A stretch of DNA of 64,000 nucleotides, taken from contig CM049308.1 of NCBI GenBank assembly GCA_026874595.1, forward strand, positions 46,321,327 through 46,385,326, written 5' to 3'. The position numbers and the translations under genes were made by a program. Every line of letters starts with the position of its first letter. The first letter of the stretch is position 1. Source of the stretch: Sipunculus nudus. Its lineage: Eukaryota > Annelida > Sipuncula > Golfingiida > Sipunculidae. The notes beneath the pieces are model-generated. The model worked only from the letters and a program-made list of their open reading frames with translations, was not told where the DNA came from and searched no databases. This document shows, piece by piece, positions 1 through 10,180 of the stretch.

Positions 1-56
1 GTGCCATTTTTACCTAAGATCCCTTATATCAGGGATAGAAATGTTTGAAAATTTGT

Positions 57-120
57 GGTCGTCCTACGGGACGACCTCAAATTTTCTGTGGTCGTCCTAG
101 CTAATTCGAGGTCGTCATAT
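57..120. repeat. Short hairpin repeat, copy 1
   Basis: GGTCGTCC (57-64) pairs with GGACGACC (69-76), followed by a tail with two more GGTCGTC/GTCGTCC motifs up to about 117. A related copy lies at 3999-4065. No protein is visible. The family is not recognised. Confidence 0.6.
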
Positions 121-125
121 TTGTT

Positions 126-1573
126 TTGCAAAAAAAAAAAAAAAATAATATTCATATTCCATTTCTAATAAATGCATGTATTTAAACATTAGAGTATCCT
201 TGCTTATGCATGAATCGGTTATGTTACACGTGAATTTCTGTATCCTGCAGGGAATTATAAACTCAAGTGAACTGAACATTTATTCATGTAATACTGTTTG
301 TATTTTGCAAATACATATCGCTTCTATAAATTTGTGAAAGAAATGGTCGGTAACATTATCTTTTTCTAAGTCTTTATGTCATACAACAACTCTGCATATC
401 CCATGTCCTGTTTCCCGGGCTATACAGCCGTCTATGGGGCCCAGGAACCAGGATTATGTATTCACGGTGTCCTGTCAGTCGGCGCATTGAGTCTTTATTT
501 TCCATTTGTCATAAAAACTGCTTTGTTAAAAATAACATTAAACATATTGAAAATTCCTTAGTACCAAAATGACAGATGTATATGATGTTTTAAAATGATA
601 ATGAACTTTTCTATATATATTGTGAGCCTATGTGTGGATTAAATTCGAATAATAAGGTCAAGGAGTACATTTTTGTTTCATGTTAATTTTTATTAAAAAA
701 TATTTAAAGTAGCGGTCTTTTAGAATTTTTCATCCTTTGCTGATACAATATGTTTAAATTCATGCACGGCTTGTTTAGGGAAATATGCGACGTGGCATTT
801 ATATGCCTGTTCACCTGTCTCTAGAACCCATGTTCAGATGTGCCCGCGAAACCGAGTGGGTGGACGGTTATATGCAGGGGGTTCGTCAAATGAGAACGCA
901 GTTCTGCTCATAAGCTTTTTATTCCAATTGGTTAATAGAATGCGCATAAATATTAAAAATCTTTAAGTTTTTCTAGAGAAATAAGAGTTTTCTTCCTGCC
1001 TAGGAATGTGGCTTCCGCCGCGAATGACTGACATTCGTAACCCTTCATAAGAACTGATCTGAGATCGTTCGAATTTGCCGTATGGCTATGACCTGTAAAT
1101 TTGCATTTTCCGTAAGACCTCATTATTGGCCCGCTTGTATGCACGGTAATAGCTGCTCGGCAATATTCGGAAGAAGTGCCGCCTCGGTCTATGCAAATGA
1201 GTTGAAATGAACCAATGACATGTCACGTCGTCATTGTCACGTGGTTACCAATTAGGGGACATATGTACTCGTTTGTTCTGTCAACTGAACCAGCGCAGGA
1301 GTAGATACGAATGATTAAATGAACAATTGTTGGTCATTAAACAAAGTTTAACAATTATTTGGCGGCAACACGTGGTGATCATTCGTATTTTAAGAGTTTA
1401 CTCTTTTTGCAACGGCGGTAAATAATGAGAGCATTTTCACATTGGCGGTGTCAAGTGCGATAACGGCGGCGTCGATGTACCTCTTTTTTAAAAGAAACAA
1501 TATGAATCACGGGGTGTCTGAATCACAAACCATACCGAGAAAATGATGGTGTTCAACCGTATAAACAGTCACT
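126..1573. other. Upstream intergenic sequence, no gene seen
   Basis: Mostly AT-rich unique-looking sequence with only short, unrecognisable ORFs (61-63 codons). The one structured patch is the octamer/CCAAT/CACGTG cluster at 1191-1252, listed separately. Confidence 0.5.
1191..1252. promoter_or_regulatory. Cluster of octamer, CCAAT and CACGTG motifs
   Basis: ATGCAAAT (1191-1198) is a perfect POU octamer. CCAAT occurs at 1212-1216 and 1248-1252. A CACGTG E-box sits at 1238-1243, with a second CACGT half at 1223. So many classic promoter boxes within 62 bp suggest an enhancer or distal promoter about 3.3 kb upstream of the kinase ATG. No transcript is visible, so function is inference. Confidence 0.35.
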
Positions 1574-1910
1574 TAGGGTAGACCGGGGCAAGACGCCCAC
1601 CCTAAGGGAAAATCTTTGTTGCCATTTTGTATATAGGTTAAAATCTTATTACTTCTTCCATAAATAATGTTTTCATGGTGAAAATATATTATAACTGAAA
1701 TTTTTGCGAAACCAAAGAAAATATTTAAATAAATAGTAAAAAAGAACAATTCCATAAACATGGGCGTTTTACCCCAGTCCTGGGGCAACACGCCCATAGG
1801 TGGGCTTTTTACCCCGACCTCAGCCTTCCTTATTTATAATCCGTTTTGTTCTCAAAAGGACACTTTAGTTTAAACCCTGGTCCTATAACAGTTTAGCCAA
1901 AAAATGAAGA

Positions 1911-1913
<3 letters not shown>

Positions 1914-1975
<62 letters not shown>
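1914..1975. repeat. (TA)n microsatellite
   Basis: About 60 bp of uninterrupted TA dinucleotides inside the TIR element. Confidence 0.97.
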
Positions 1976-1979
<4 letters not shown>

Positions 1980-2857
1980 CGTCAATATGCTAGGTATACT
2001 GCATGGAAAAGAGGGTTTGATGATAAAATGCAGGATACGAAGGGAATTACATGTCATTTTACTTCACTAGTTTGCTGTGAGGAGCTGTAAAATTTGACAT
2101 GGCAGGAATTTATCAACATTTTATAACACCACGCAAAGAGATGTCTGGCTTCCAATAATCTGGAATAAATATTGACCAAAATGTTAAATAGGCTTTTAAA
2201 AAAGTGAAAGAACAGTGAGATAACTGCATGGGTTGATAACATGATATATGCTTATAACAATATTGGGCGATTTGTGTTTTAATAGGAGTAGGCCTCTTAA
2301 GCTGTACAATATTTATAAATAATTGAATTATTGGTGGTCATGCATGCTCAATGTATATGTGCACTTGCTCAATTAATGAGTAGAAGCAGATCCAAAGGAG
2401 GGTTCAGGGGACCGCGACGGTAAGCCCATCTCCTCCCCTCCCCACTCTTTTTTTTTTTCTTTGGCCACCGCAATCTTTCATGGCTTCTTTGGCCTGGACA
2501 CCCCCTATCCCCCCTTTTTCTTTTCTGGACCTGAAGACGGGCATCCCTCAAGACAATAGAAGGCATTTTTCAAAGCGGCGTGCTTTTTATATGTATACGA
2601 TACTTCTACATCAATGTGTATTAATTCAGACCGCGTCAACTACAAATTTCATGCTTGCATTATTAAAATGAAGTGACATGCTTGGTGATAGGGGCGATGC
2701 AGTTTGAAGCAAAAGTTAATTAGAGTTTTTATATGAAAATCTAGTGGCACACTGAGTGGTCATAGTTAGTATTTGATTTCAAATATTGTTTAAGTGATGA
2801 CTGAATCACGATCTAAATAAAGGCACTTAAACATTCATACTATAAAGTTAGGATCTA

Positions 2858-2860
<3 letters not shown>

Positions 2861-2942
<82 letters not shown>
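2861..2942. repeat. (AT)n microsatellite
   Basis: About 82 bp of AT dinucleotides. It produces an artefactual Tyr-Ile repeat ORF on the minus strand. Confidence 0.97.
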
Positions 2943-2945
<3 letters not shown>

Positions 2946-3998
2946 TGGGCTTGCAGATCCTATCCGTAAATGACTGGGAACGTAGGCTCGGGAACATTGA
3001 CAACATAAAACAAGAATAAAGAATATTCTATACACTATAGTTACCTTTATAACAATGGCTCGATCTTGACCTAAATAAGTATCATTTTTTTTTTTTACAA
3101 AATTAAGGCTAAGGAATCTATTGCCGACAGATAAACCATATAACATAGAGTACAACATAATTCCTCCCTCAACCTAACGGAGGTATAATAATGTATCCTT
3201 GTAGATCTATTGATTACTCAAATATTTTAAGTTCTTAGTCAGTCTTAGTGTATATAATATATTTACAATTTATACTTTTGAAATTTGTATATAAATACAT
3301 GTTTATAGGCCTATTTGCAGGGCAACGGCGTTATATATCATATAATAACTCCATCGTAAGGCTTTATTATATATGGTGCAAGTCCACATCTGATGTTAAG
3401 CACTTTGCCTAATGTGATGGGGGCAAAACGCCCCCACTGGGGATTTTGCCCTCCGATATACGCTGGGCGTTTTACCCCGAACCACGTGGCTGTGTTTCGT
3501 TGCACACGGCACATTCCTCCGAATAGTTCAAGGCTTTTAACGTGATACATTCAGACAATGCAAGCTTAATTAAATGTGCGATGTGTTTTTTAATTTCTTA
3601 CCTATACTACAATTGACAAAGTTCAATATTGGAGGTACACGAGTTAATTTTTACCTTTGTTTTAATGCCATGATAATGAGCTGAATAGCCTCTCCATAGG
3701 CCTTTAAGCCTGGCGAAATTGTACTCAGCTTTTAATATAGGAGGTGCTTGTGAACATTTCATGAACTAAAACACGATATGAAACATCACAGAACAAATGC
3801 AAGGGTTGGGCCTTTTGCCCCCTGTTGGCGTCTTGCCCCAGTCTACCCTACTCCGTTGTTGTTTCGAGCATGTCGTCAAAATACGATTTGTCTGAGTAAA
3901 GGACTTTAGACAGAGTAGGTATAGCATTTACTTAGAAGAAACAATTTCCAACTTTGCGTCCTACAAGAGCTTTTATCTGCATCATGGCACTAAATGCC

Positions 3999-4065
3999 AG
4001 GTCGTCCCATAGGACGACCTCAACTTGTACTTGGCTCGTCCAAGCCGATTTGAGGTCGTTTGTGA
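3999..4065. repeat. Short hairpin repeat, copy 2
   Basis: AGGTCGTCC (3999-4007) pairs with GGACGACCT (4012-4020). The tail TCAACTTG...GGCTCGTCC...GAGGTCGT matches copy 1 at 57-120. It lies about 340 bp upstream of the TATA-like box of the kinase gene. Confidence 0.55.
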
Positions 4066-4357
4066 CGAGTGAAACCCCATTATTTCAACCGCTGCCTTAT
4101 ATGATAATATATAGGGCTTGGAAATACGTCCCTCTAACCTAAAACTAGTGTCCACCCACACTGGCAAAACCATAGACATACACTCTATATTGTCTATGAT
4201 ATTGTCTATGGGCAAAACGTAAATGATATTTTCGCCTTAATTTTAAAAGAGTTTACCGTAAGCAACGGAAAAAGTTGATCTCCAGACACGGAAGGAGGCG
4301 AGTTAAAACACGGCGTCCCAGTTCGGTTTCATAGTGTTCTTACGGTAATCCCCGGCA

Positions 4358-4363
4358 TATAAA
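4358..4363 (+). promoter_or_regulatory. TATA-like box of the MAP4K gene
   Basis: TATAAA lies 162 bp upstream of the coding ATG. A TATA-driven start site would fall near 4385-4395, giving a 5' UTR of about 130 nt that includes two uORFs. The placement is inference from motif and distance only. Confidence 0.4.
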
Positions 4364-4441
4364 TTCCCCTATGCGCAGGACAGGAAATGGGCAGAGAACA
4401 AGAGAGGAAAGCAGTGTTACTCATTATACCTCACTCTCGGA

Positions 4442-4483
4442 ATGGACATCCCATTCACACTAAAAACTAAAATGCATCCATGA
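4442..4483 (+). promoter_or_regulatory. uORF in predicted 5' UTR (13 codons)
   Basis: ATG at 4442 opens a 13-codon frame ending with TGA at 4481-4483, with a second in-frame ATG at 4472. The stop overlaps another out-of-frame ATG at 4480 (ATGA). That second uORF runs past the kinase ATG at 4520 to the end of exon 1. If transcribed, both would be expected to lower initiation at the kinase start. Confidence 0.35.
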
Positions 4484-4519
4484 TACCATTCCCTTTAAAT
4501 TATGTGTGCAGCAGTGTCA

Positions 4520-4603
4520 ATGGATATTTCACGGCGGAACCCTCAAGACGATTTCGAGTTAATTCAGCGGATAGGAAGCGGCACTTATGGAGATGTTTAC
4601 AAG
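4520..4603 (+). CDS. MAP4K3: MAP4K-family kinase, coding exon 1 (residues 1-28)
   Basis: This is the first coding exon of a germinal-centre-kinase-type MAP kinase kinase kinase kinase, which acts upstream of JNK/p38-type MAP3Ks and, for MAP4K3, in amino-acid/TORC1 signalling (family knowledge). It encodes [20 protein letters not shown] and continues GTYGDVYK. The RRNPQ(D/E)DFELIQRIG block followed by the glycine loop [10 protein letters not shown] is the MAP4K3/5 signature. Residues 19-26 are the P-loop. The start is the only in-frame ATG; its context is weak (T at -3, G at +4). The exon ends in phase 0 at AAG, followed by the donor GTCTGC, a non-ideal donor. The N-terminus is a few residues shorter than in vertebrate MAP4K3. 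The assignment to MAP4K3 rather than MAP4K5 rests on the LIQRIG wording and later exons; invertebrates may have a single co-orthologue (hppy in Drosophila). Confidence 0.92.
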
Positions 4604-4795
4604 GTCTGCACCTTCATTGGCTTCAATTTCAAATGTCACAATATATCATAAATTCATGTTTGTCACGATTCGCACCTTAGTAATACTAAAAAGTAGAATT
4701 TAGGGAGCGAGTATAGAATCCGGTCTACATGGACGAGGTTATGGGTGTATACGGACGGACGTAATGTCTAATGATGTTTAGGATTCATGTAGACC

Positions 4796-5237
4796 TAGCT
4801 CCCGTGGGGTTTGCCTAAGGTACCTGTGACGAAACACCCTTTTAAATTCGAATTTGAAGCAAAACACTTGTATCAGTTAACAAATCATCATCTGTTGGAT
4901 ATGTTAATGTAGAATTTGTGCCACTATTCTGTAAAATTAAAGAAAGCAATAGTGTTTTGTATAATTGACAAGTGCGCTGCTTGATTGCGACTTGCGCCAC
5001 TAGGGGGCAGGGTCATAGCTGGCATAAACGGTGAACCGACCACCGCACAAACACTGGTTTTAATCTTTATGACATGAATTTATGAAACAATATTGCAGAG
5101 ATATAGTAGTCAGATGATTATCTATCGATTGGTCTTACGTTTTTGGTTCAGGCTTGAAGTGAAGTGGGTGTTTCGTTACAGATACCCAAAACTCCGGGAT
5201 ACCCAAAACACCGGTTTTTTGGGTGTGTAGGGGGACC
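4796..5237 (-). mobile_element. Palindromic MITE K, copy 1
   Basis: This element begins about 190 bp inside intron 1. The left end (CCTAAGGTACCTGTGACGAA then ACACCCTTTTAAATTCGAATTTG, roughly 4815-4855) and the right end (GGGTGTTTCGTTACAGATACCC, about 5167-5190) match the two ends of the copy at 9594-10052. The centre (about 4988-5035) is the reverse complement of that copy's centre, so the two are in opposite orientation. It is non-coding. The centre contains a CTCF-like core motif at 4997-5010. Confidence 0.75.
4997..5010 (+). promoter_or_regulatory. CTCF-like core motif within MITE K
   Basis: CCACTAGGGGGCAG fits the CTCF core consensus CCASYAGRKGGCRS at every position. The sister copy has CCACTTGGGGGCAG on the minus strand, one mismatch. 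Binding is inference. Confidence 0.45.
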
Positions 5238-5329
5238 GCTCTCGTGCTCTATTACAAAGCTATGCTGTTCGAGAGCCCTAGAAGACGATTTGAGGAAACT
5301 GGAGACATTCCATATGAAAATTAAATTCT

Positions 5330-5737
5330 TCATTTTAGTCTGAAAATGTTGTTTACATTATGAAATAAAGATATTCTTATCAAATATGCATATAACATCC
5401 CACTTTGACAGTGTTTGTCCACTTGTAAAACCAGCGGTAACGGGCTATGTTGGCTCAGCGAGTTCATTGTTTCAGATTCTGGGACAGTTTCAAGTGCCAG
5501 GGTTGCAAAGTTTAAAAAGTGAGTCTTGTTTACATACAAAAATATAATATTTAGCTGAATTTCTTGTTTATTCGAATGAAGTACTTTATCTTCCTTGGAG
5601 TACTTAAGTTTCCTTGTCATAAACGCAATATTTGATTTTACACAATTATTTTCCAACAAGGGTTTTAAGTTCTCCAGTTTACTCTGAAGCATTTTATGCG
5701 GCAGGATCCTGGATATAGCTGCATTTAATGTAGCCAT
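5330..5737 (-). CDS. Unassigned 135-codon ORF in intron 1
   Basis: An open frame on the minus strand opposite to the kinase gene. The composition is Lys/Leu/Asn-rich, and I see no domain, signal peptide or membrane segment I can name. It is one of the longer intact ATG-started frames in the window outside repeats. No promoter, splice or poly(A) evidence stands out. It may be chance or part of an unrecognised mobile element; listed for completeness only. Confidence 0.15.
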   Translation of the reverse strand: MATLNAAISRILPHKMLQSKLENLKPLLENNCVKSNIAFMTRKLKYSKEDKVLHSNKQEIQLNIIFLYVNKTHFLNFATLALETVPESETMNSLSQHSPLPLVLQVDKHCQSGMLYAYLIRISLFHNVNNIFRLK

Positions 5738-6024
5738 GACAACATGACACTCAGACCTTCGGAAATAAACTGATAGGGCCTGGAGTCATGATGGCAGTCA
5801 CAACAGAACGCCCATTCTAAGGGTCGGATCAAAATATTTCCTGTCTGGTATTATTTGGCATCACAGGCTTATGTAGTCGTATTATATGTGCTTAATATCG
5901 AAGAAAAAATGTTGTTACACAAAAATAATTACATTTATTACCTCCTTTCATCACTGTGGCACCGATTCACGTTAAGCGGTACTTCTCATTCAAAACTAAA
6001 TGTGTCATGGCGCGGTCGTGTATG

Positions 6025-6262
6025 CAAACTTGGAAGTCGGAAGCCAGAAACCATCGAAAGCAGTATACAAAATGCTAACGCTTCAATACCGTTTTGTTTT
6101 TTCCCCGATAGAATAAGATCTTTTTTATCATTCTGTGAAAAATAATAGTTATCCATTGTTTAATCTGAATGTTATTGAAGATTTTGTGCTCGGAAGCCAT
6201 CTCGGAAGTCAGTCAGAAGTGCTTGGATGTTATCCAATGTGTATAACTCGGAAGTCACAGAG
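6025..6262 (+). repeat. Inverted repeat arm N, left
   Basis: A 240-bp segment whose reverse complement recurs at 8385-8625. Shared blocks include GATAGAATAAG(A/G)TCTTTT, TATCATT, AGTTATCCAT and GCTCGGAA, with the octamer CGGAAGTC recurring several times. The 2.1 kb between the arms is AT-rich without a recognisable gene, so the pair may be the ends of a foldback element or two separate inverted copies. Confidence 0.6.
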
Positions 6263-6421
6263 AAGCACTGGTAAACTTGTGCCCAAATGCAGTTTCATTA
6301 TAATTATAGTTGCATGCATATATTAAAATTGCTCATGCATGATTCTGCTTTTAATGAGTATATAATACAAACATGATACATAATGGGAAAACTATAAGTT
6401 CTTAATTTTTTTATTTGTAAA

Positions 6422-6472
<51 letters not shown>

Positions 6473-8384
6473 TATAAATTTGTATTTTTCACGTAATATA
6501 TTTCACCCCATCTCAAGATTATGATTGATTTTCTGTTCCGCATCTATTCTCCTACATGTTTTTGAACAATGTATTCAAACTTTAGGTTGTTGGGCTTTAA
6601 TATTTATATTTCTATAAAAACTCGGTATAAACTGGAAAGTCCAAATATCCAAAAGTTTGTAACATGTTAATGTCAATGATGAAATGTGCGTCTATACATT
6701 TATAACTGGCAAATGTCACTCCTAGTATTTAAATGTAGTACTCATTGTTAAATAGTTGATATGATTAAGTCTTATGACAATCTTTGCATTTTTTTCCAAT
6801 ATTTGTGATCTTTGAGCGCACAGGCTCGGACAGCAGAACACAGTGCGCGAGTCTGAGTATCAGCCGAGGAGGCGTGAGATTTTTCACGGTCGATCCCACC
6901 CAGAGCTCAGCTCTCTGGGGAGACCGTGCATGACTCACACGGTAATGCGATGGTGGGGGGGGGGGATTGGGATTCGTCGGTGTTATTATCGAGAAAAGTG
7001 TGATAACAGAAATACTTCCTCTCTCATTATACTAGTATATATTTGGATTCTCTCTCAGTGGAGTAAATCACCAATTTATGAATTGGAAAGTAATAAATAT
7101 AATAATGAAATTGCTCGGGAATAAAAAAAGTAATCTGGAAAAGAAATGAAAATTAATTATGAATAAATGGGAAAAGAACTCAATAAAATGAGTTATTACG
7201 TCTGAACGGGCTTGCGCCCTCTATGGAAGCACCACTGAATAATAAATATGATTTAATAAACACTAATATGGCATTAAAAATACAGTTGTAAATTACGATG
7301 TCATTCAAAATAAAAAATAGTAATATATTTTCCATACGTTGAACAAATATGAAAATTCAATATATCCCAGTAGGTCATCGCTGGAACAAACATACATGTA
7401 TCATATACAAAACGAAATGTCTTTCAATATGTTAGAGTTCAACGATATTTAAAAAAAATGTTAAATTTATATCTTAGAAAAGGGATACAACAGTCCAGAT
7501 AATATATAACATACTAATACATGTGTTATTATAAAATCTGATCGATTTGTGAATTTAAGCTAATATTTTTTTAAAACTAAAATAAATTCTTTTTCAAGTT
7601 TTTACTCTTTCTTTCAAACTTTATCAATCTTGATATTTATATTATAATAATTTCACTCCTAATGTTTCAACATCACATTTCAACTTCAAATATATGGATA
7701 TTTATTAATATATTAAAGTATGTTTGCAACTGATTTCACTCTCAAACGTTATAATATGTGCATGATAAGGGCGCCTAACCAGAATGTGCTCCCTTCAACT
7801 TCATATTGCTGAACGATTATAAGGATTTCGATAAGAAATTACAATTTTGTTTACATAATATATATATGAATCAATGTGTGCAACCGGACCATGAAGTGTA
7901 AATATAATTTGGCATAAAAAGTATAACATAATAGATAAGAGTCTAAGATATTCATAATCCTGATGAAATTTTTGGTCAATGGAAGAGGAAAAGGTTTTTC
8001 AATTTATACATTAAAAATAAAATATTTTGTTCGAAACAACTTGTAAAAACATTAACTGGACGTTTTTTGGTTCTGTCAAATTTTCTGTTTAAGTCTCTAT
8101 GATATTATCAGGGTGATTTTTATAGGGGCACTTGCATAAAATATTATCAAAACCTTTATTTTTTTCATGTTTCCACCAACCTAAAATGCGGTAACAGCGT
8201 AAAAATATTGATGAGTTAAAATAATCTTGTTTTACAAAATGAAATAAAATATCAATATAATATATTATAACAAAACAGCATCATGAATGTTACAAAACAG
8301 ATTGAGTTTATTAAAAAATATATGATACTGAAGAAACTGAAAATGCTTGACACGTTTGCTGACGATATGATGACCAGTGCATTA
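6263..8384. other. AT-rich intronic sequence between N arms
   Basis: Holds an (AT)n run at 6427-6468, a G-run near 6956-6964, and otherwise short chance ORFs only. I see no transposase or host exon. Confidence 0.5.
6427..6468. repeat. (AT)n microsatellite
   Basis: About 42 bp of AT dinucleotides. Confidence 0.97.
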
Positions 8385-8625
8385 GCCATTACTGGCTTCT
8401 GAGTTTTACACATTTGAACCATAACAGGGCATTTCCGAGCAAAAAATAGTCTATAACTTCGGATGGATAACTTTGATTATTTTAAATAATGATAGAAAAG
8501 ACCTTATTCTATCAATAAAATAATAAGGTACTTTCCATTGATGTAGTAGCATTTTAATTATGCTTCGATAGATTGCTTTAAAAAAAGTCCTTGCTTCCGA
8601 CTTCGGACTTCCGAGTTTTACACAT
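8385..8625 (-). repeat. Inverted repeat arm N, right
   Basis: Reverse-complement partner of 6025-6262. The outer edge contains GACTTCGGACTTCCGAG, and the inner edge ACTGGCTTCTGAGTTTTACA matches the far end of the left arm. Confidence 0.6.
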
Positions 8626-8640
8626 AGTCCTTTGGAAATC

Positions 8641-9590
8641 CCCTACCGGAAGTTATGGTTCTCCCGCTGACAGACGTGGAGACGAGTTTTTTTAGTAAAA
8701 CCAGCCTCGGAATTAAAAACTGCTGCACGAATACATGTAAGTCAACCGTGGATGAAATTATTATTTTCCCCAACAGAATAAAGTCACTTTTTGTCTTAAC
8801 TCAGGAAAATGACAGTTCGAGAAGTAGATGAAAATGAAAAAGTAGTGTCATAAATGGCGTGCACATCTGCACATACTAGAATTGATGCGAACCCAATAGC
8901 TTGTACTGTCACCCCATCATCTTCAGTTCATCTAAAACCGACGTTTGGGGTGACAAGCTGTCGCTACATTTAATGCAGTTAGGATTTATGTAATGGAGAA
9001 GTAAGAGGCATGTCATTGTCATATCATCAGGCATGTCATGGCTTATGTTGATTACTACTTATATGAGACGGTCCAGTCAGTTTTGTCCCATCTTGGAAAT
9101 GAAGACTGGATTCTATACTCGGGCCGAATTGAGTGCCTAACCTTACTGTTCATCAAACTTGTCTTGTCAGTAAATAATTGGGAGCTATTGTTGAATACCT
9201 CATGCATTATCTGAGGTGTTGGAGAGAGTTGGTTCAGCCTGTTACAGATTCAAGCAGAAAAAAGTATTGGTGTCTATGGTATGTGAGAAGGATATGGGAT
9301 ACAGTTAATCTACAAAGGAGTAAGTTGGATCTATTATTGGAACATTTAAGGTGTACTGTCCGTAGCATCACTCAAAATGAGGTGCGTGAGTGTTCGACAA
9401 TTGTAACAATCAGACAAGAGGTACGGGTATTCATATTCAGTATTAGTATTTAATGTATTTGATTGAATACAGGTTTTTTCAGTATTTGTATTCATATTTG
9501 TATACATTTGTAAAAAGTACAAATACATTACATGCAGTGTCAGAGTTTGCGATATCTTCTAGTCCTCAGCAGGAAAGTGGGTCCTGCTGC
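8641..9590. other. Intron 1 sequence, no feature recognised
   Basis: Contains a 91-codon ORF at 9178-9453 (+) with no recognisable domain, and low-complexity (GTATTT/AATACA)-like sequence at about 9435-9530. The same kind of hexanucleotide-like sequence recurs at 27220-27320. Confidence 0.4.
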
Positions 9591-9593
9591 TGG

Positions 9594-10052
9594 TCCCCCT
9601 AAACACATCAAAACACCAGTGTTTAGGGTATGTGTGACAAAACACCATGAAACACCCTGACCCTTTTAAATTCAAATTTGAAACAAAACATAACACCAAT
9701 CGTTAAATAATCATCTGATGAATATATCTCTGCAATATTGTGTAAAATAAATTTATGACATAAAGATAAACAAGTGTTTCTTGCCGTGGTTGGTTCCACA
9801 GCAGCCATTTATGCCAGCTATGACGCTGCCCCCAAGTGGCGCAAGTTGCAAACATACAAAACACTTTTCAGTTCTACAAAACACTACTGCTTTCTTTTAT
9901 TTTACAGAATATTGGCACAGTTATGCATTGACATATGCAAAAGATGATAATTTATCAACCTATGCCAAAGTTTTGCTTCGAATTTGAATTTAAAAAGGGT
10001 GTTTCATGACACCTACCCAAAACACCGGTGTTTTGGATGTTTAGGCAGACCC
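9594..10052 (+). mobile_element. Palindromic MITE K, copy 2
   Basis: The two ends are inverted repeats over roughly 150 bp. The left end reads CCCCTAAACACATCAAAACA...GTGTGACAAAACACC; the right end, reversed, reads GCCTAAACATCCAAAACACC...GGTGTCATGAAACACC. Both arms continue with CTTTTAAATTCAAATTTGAA-like sequence. The centre has GCTGCCCCCAAGTGGCGCAAG, homologous in reverse to copy 1. It has no coding capacity. Confidence 0.8.
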
Positions 10053-10180
10053 TCCTGCTGCAGAAGACTTATTACCGGTTCTGCCAGATCTCTGTAGGAC
10101 CTGTCGTGAAGTATGTTAATTCAGTGCACTGTAACAAAGAGTAACAATGAAATAGCATCTGTAACCAAAGTGTCAATAGT

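Larger units (their letters stand above)
1574..3850. mobile_element. Non-autonomous element with 26-bp terminal inverted repeats
   Basis: The left end (1574-1600, TAGGGTAGACCGGGGCAAGA then CGCCCA) is an inverted copy of the right end (3825-3850, TTGGCGTCTTGCCCC then AGTCTACCCTA) with about two mismatches. The motif GGGGCAA(A/G)ACGCCC recurs in both orientations inside, near 1759-1817 and 3420-3480. The interior holds two (AT)n tracts and no transposase. A CT dinucleotide flanks both ends (1572-1573 and 3851-3852), possibly a 2-bp target duplication. The superfamily is not recognised. Confidence 0.75.

Noticed and set aside
2835..3158. 107-codon minus ORF with a Tyr-Ile repeat
   Set aside because: Translation of an (AT)n microsatellite.
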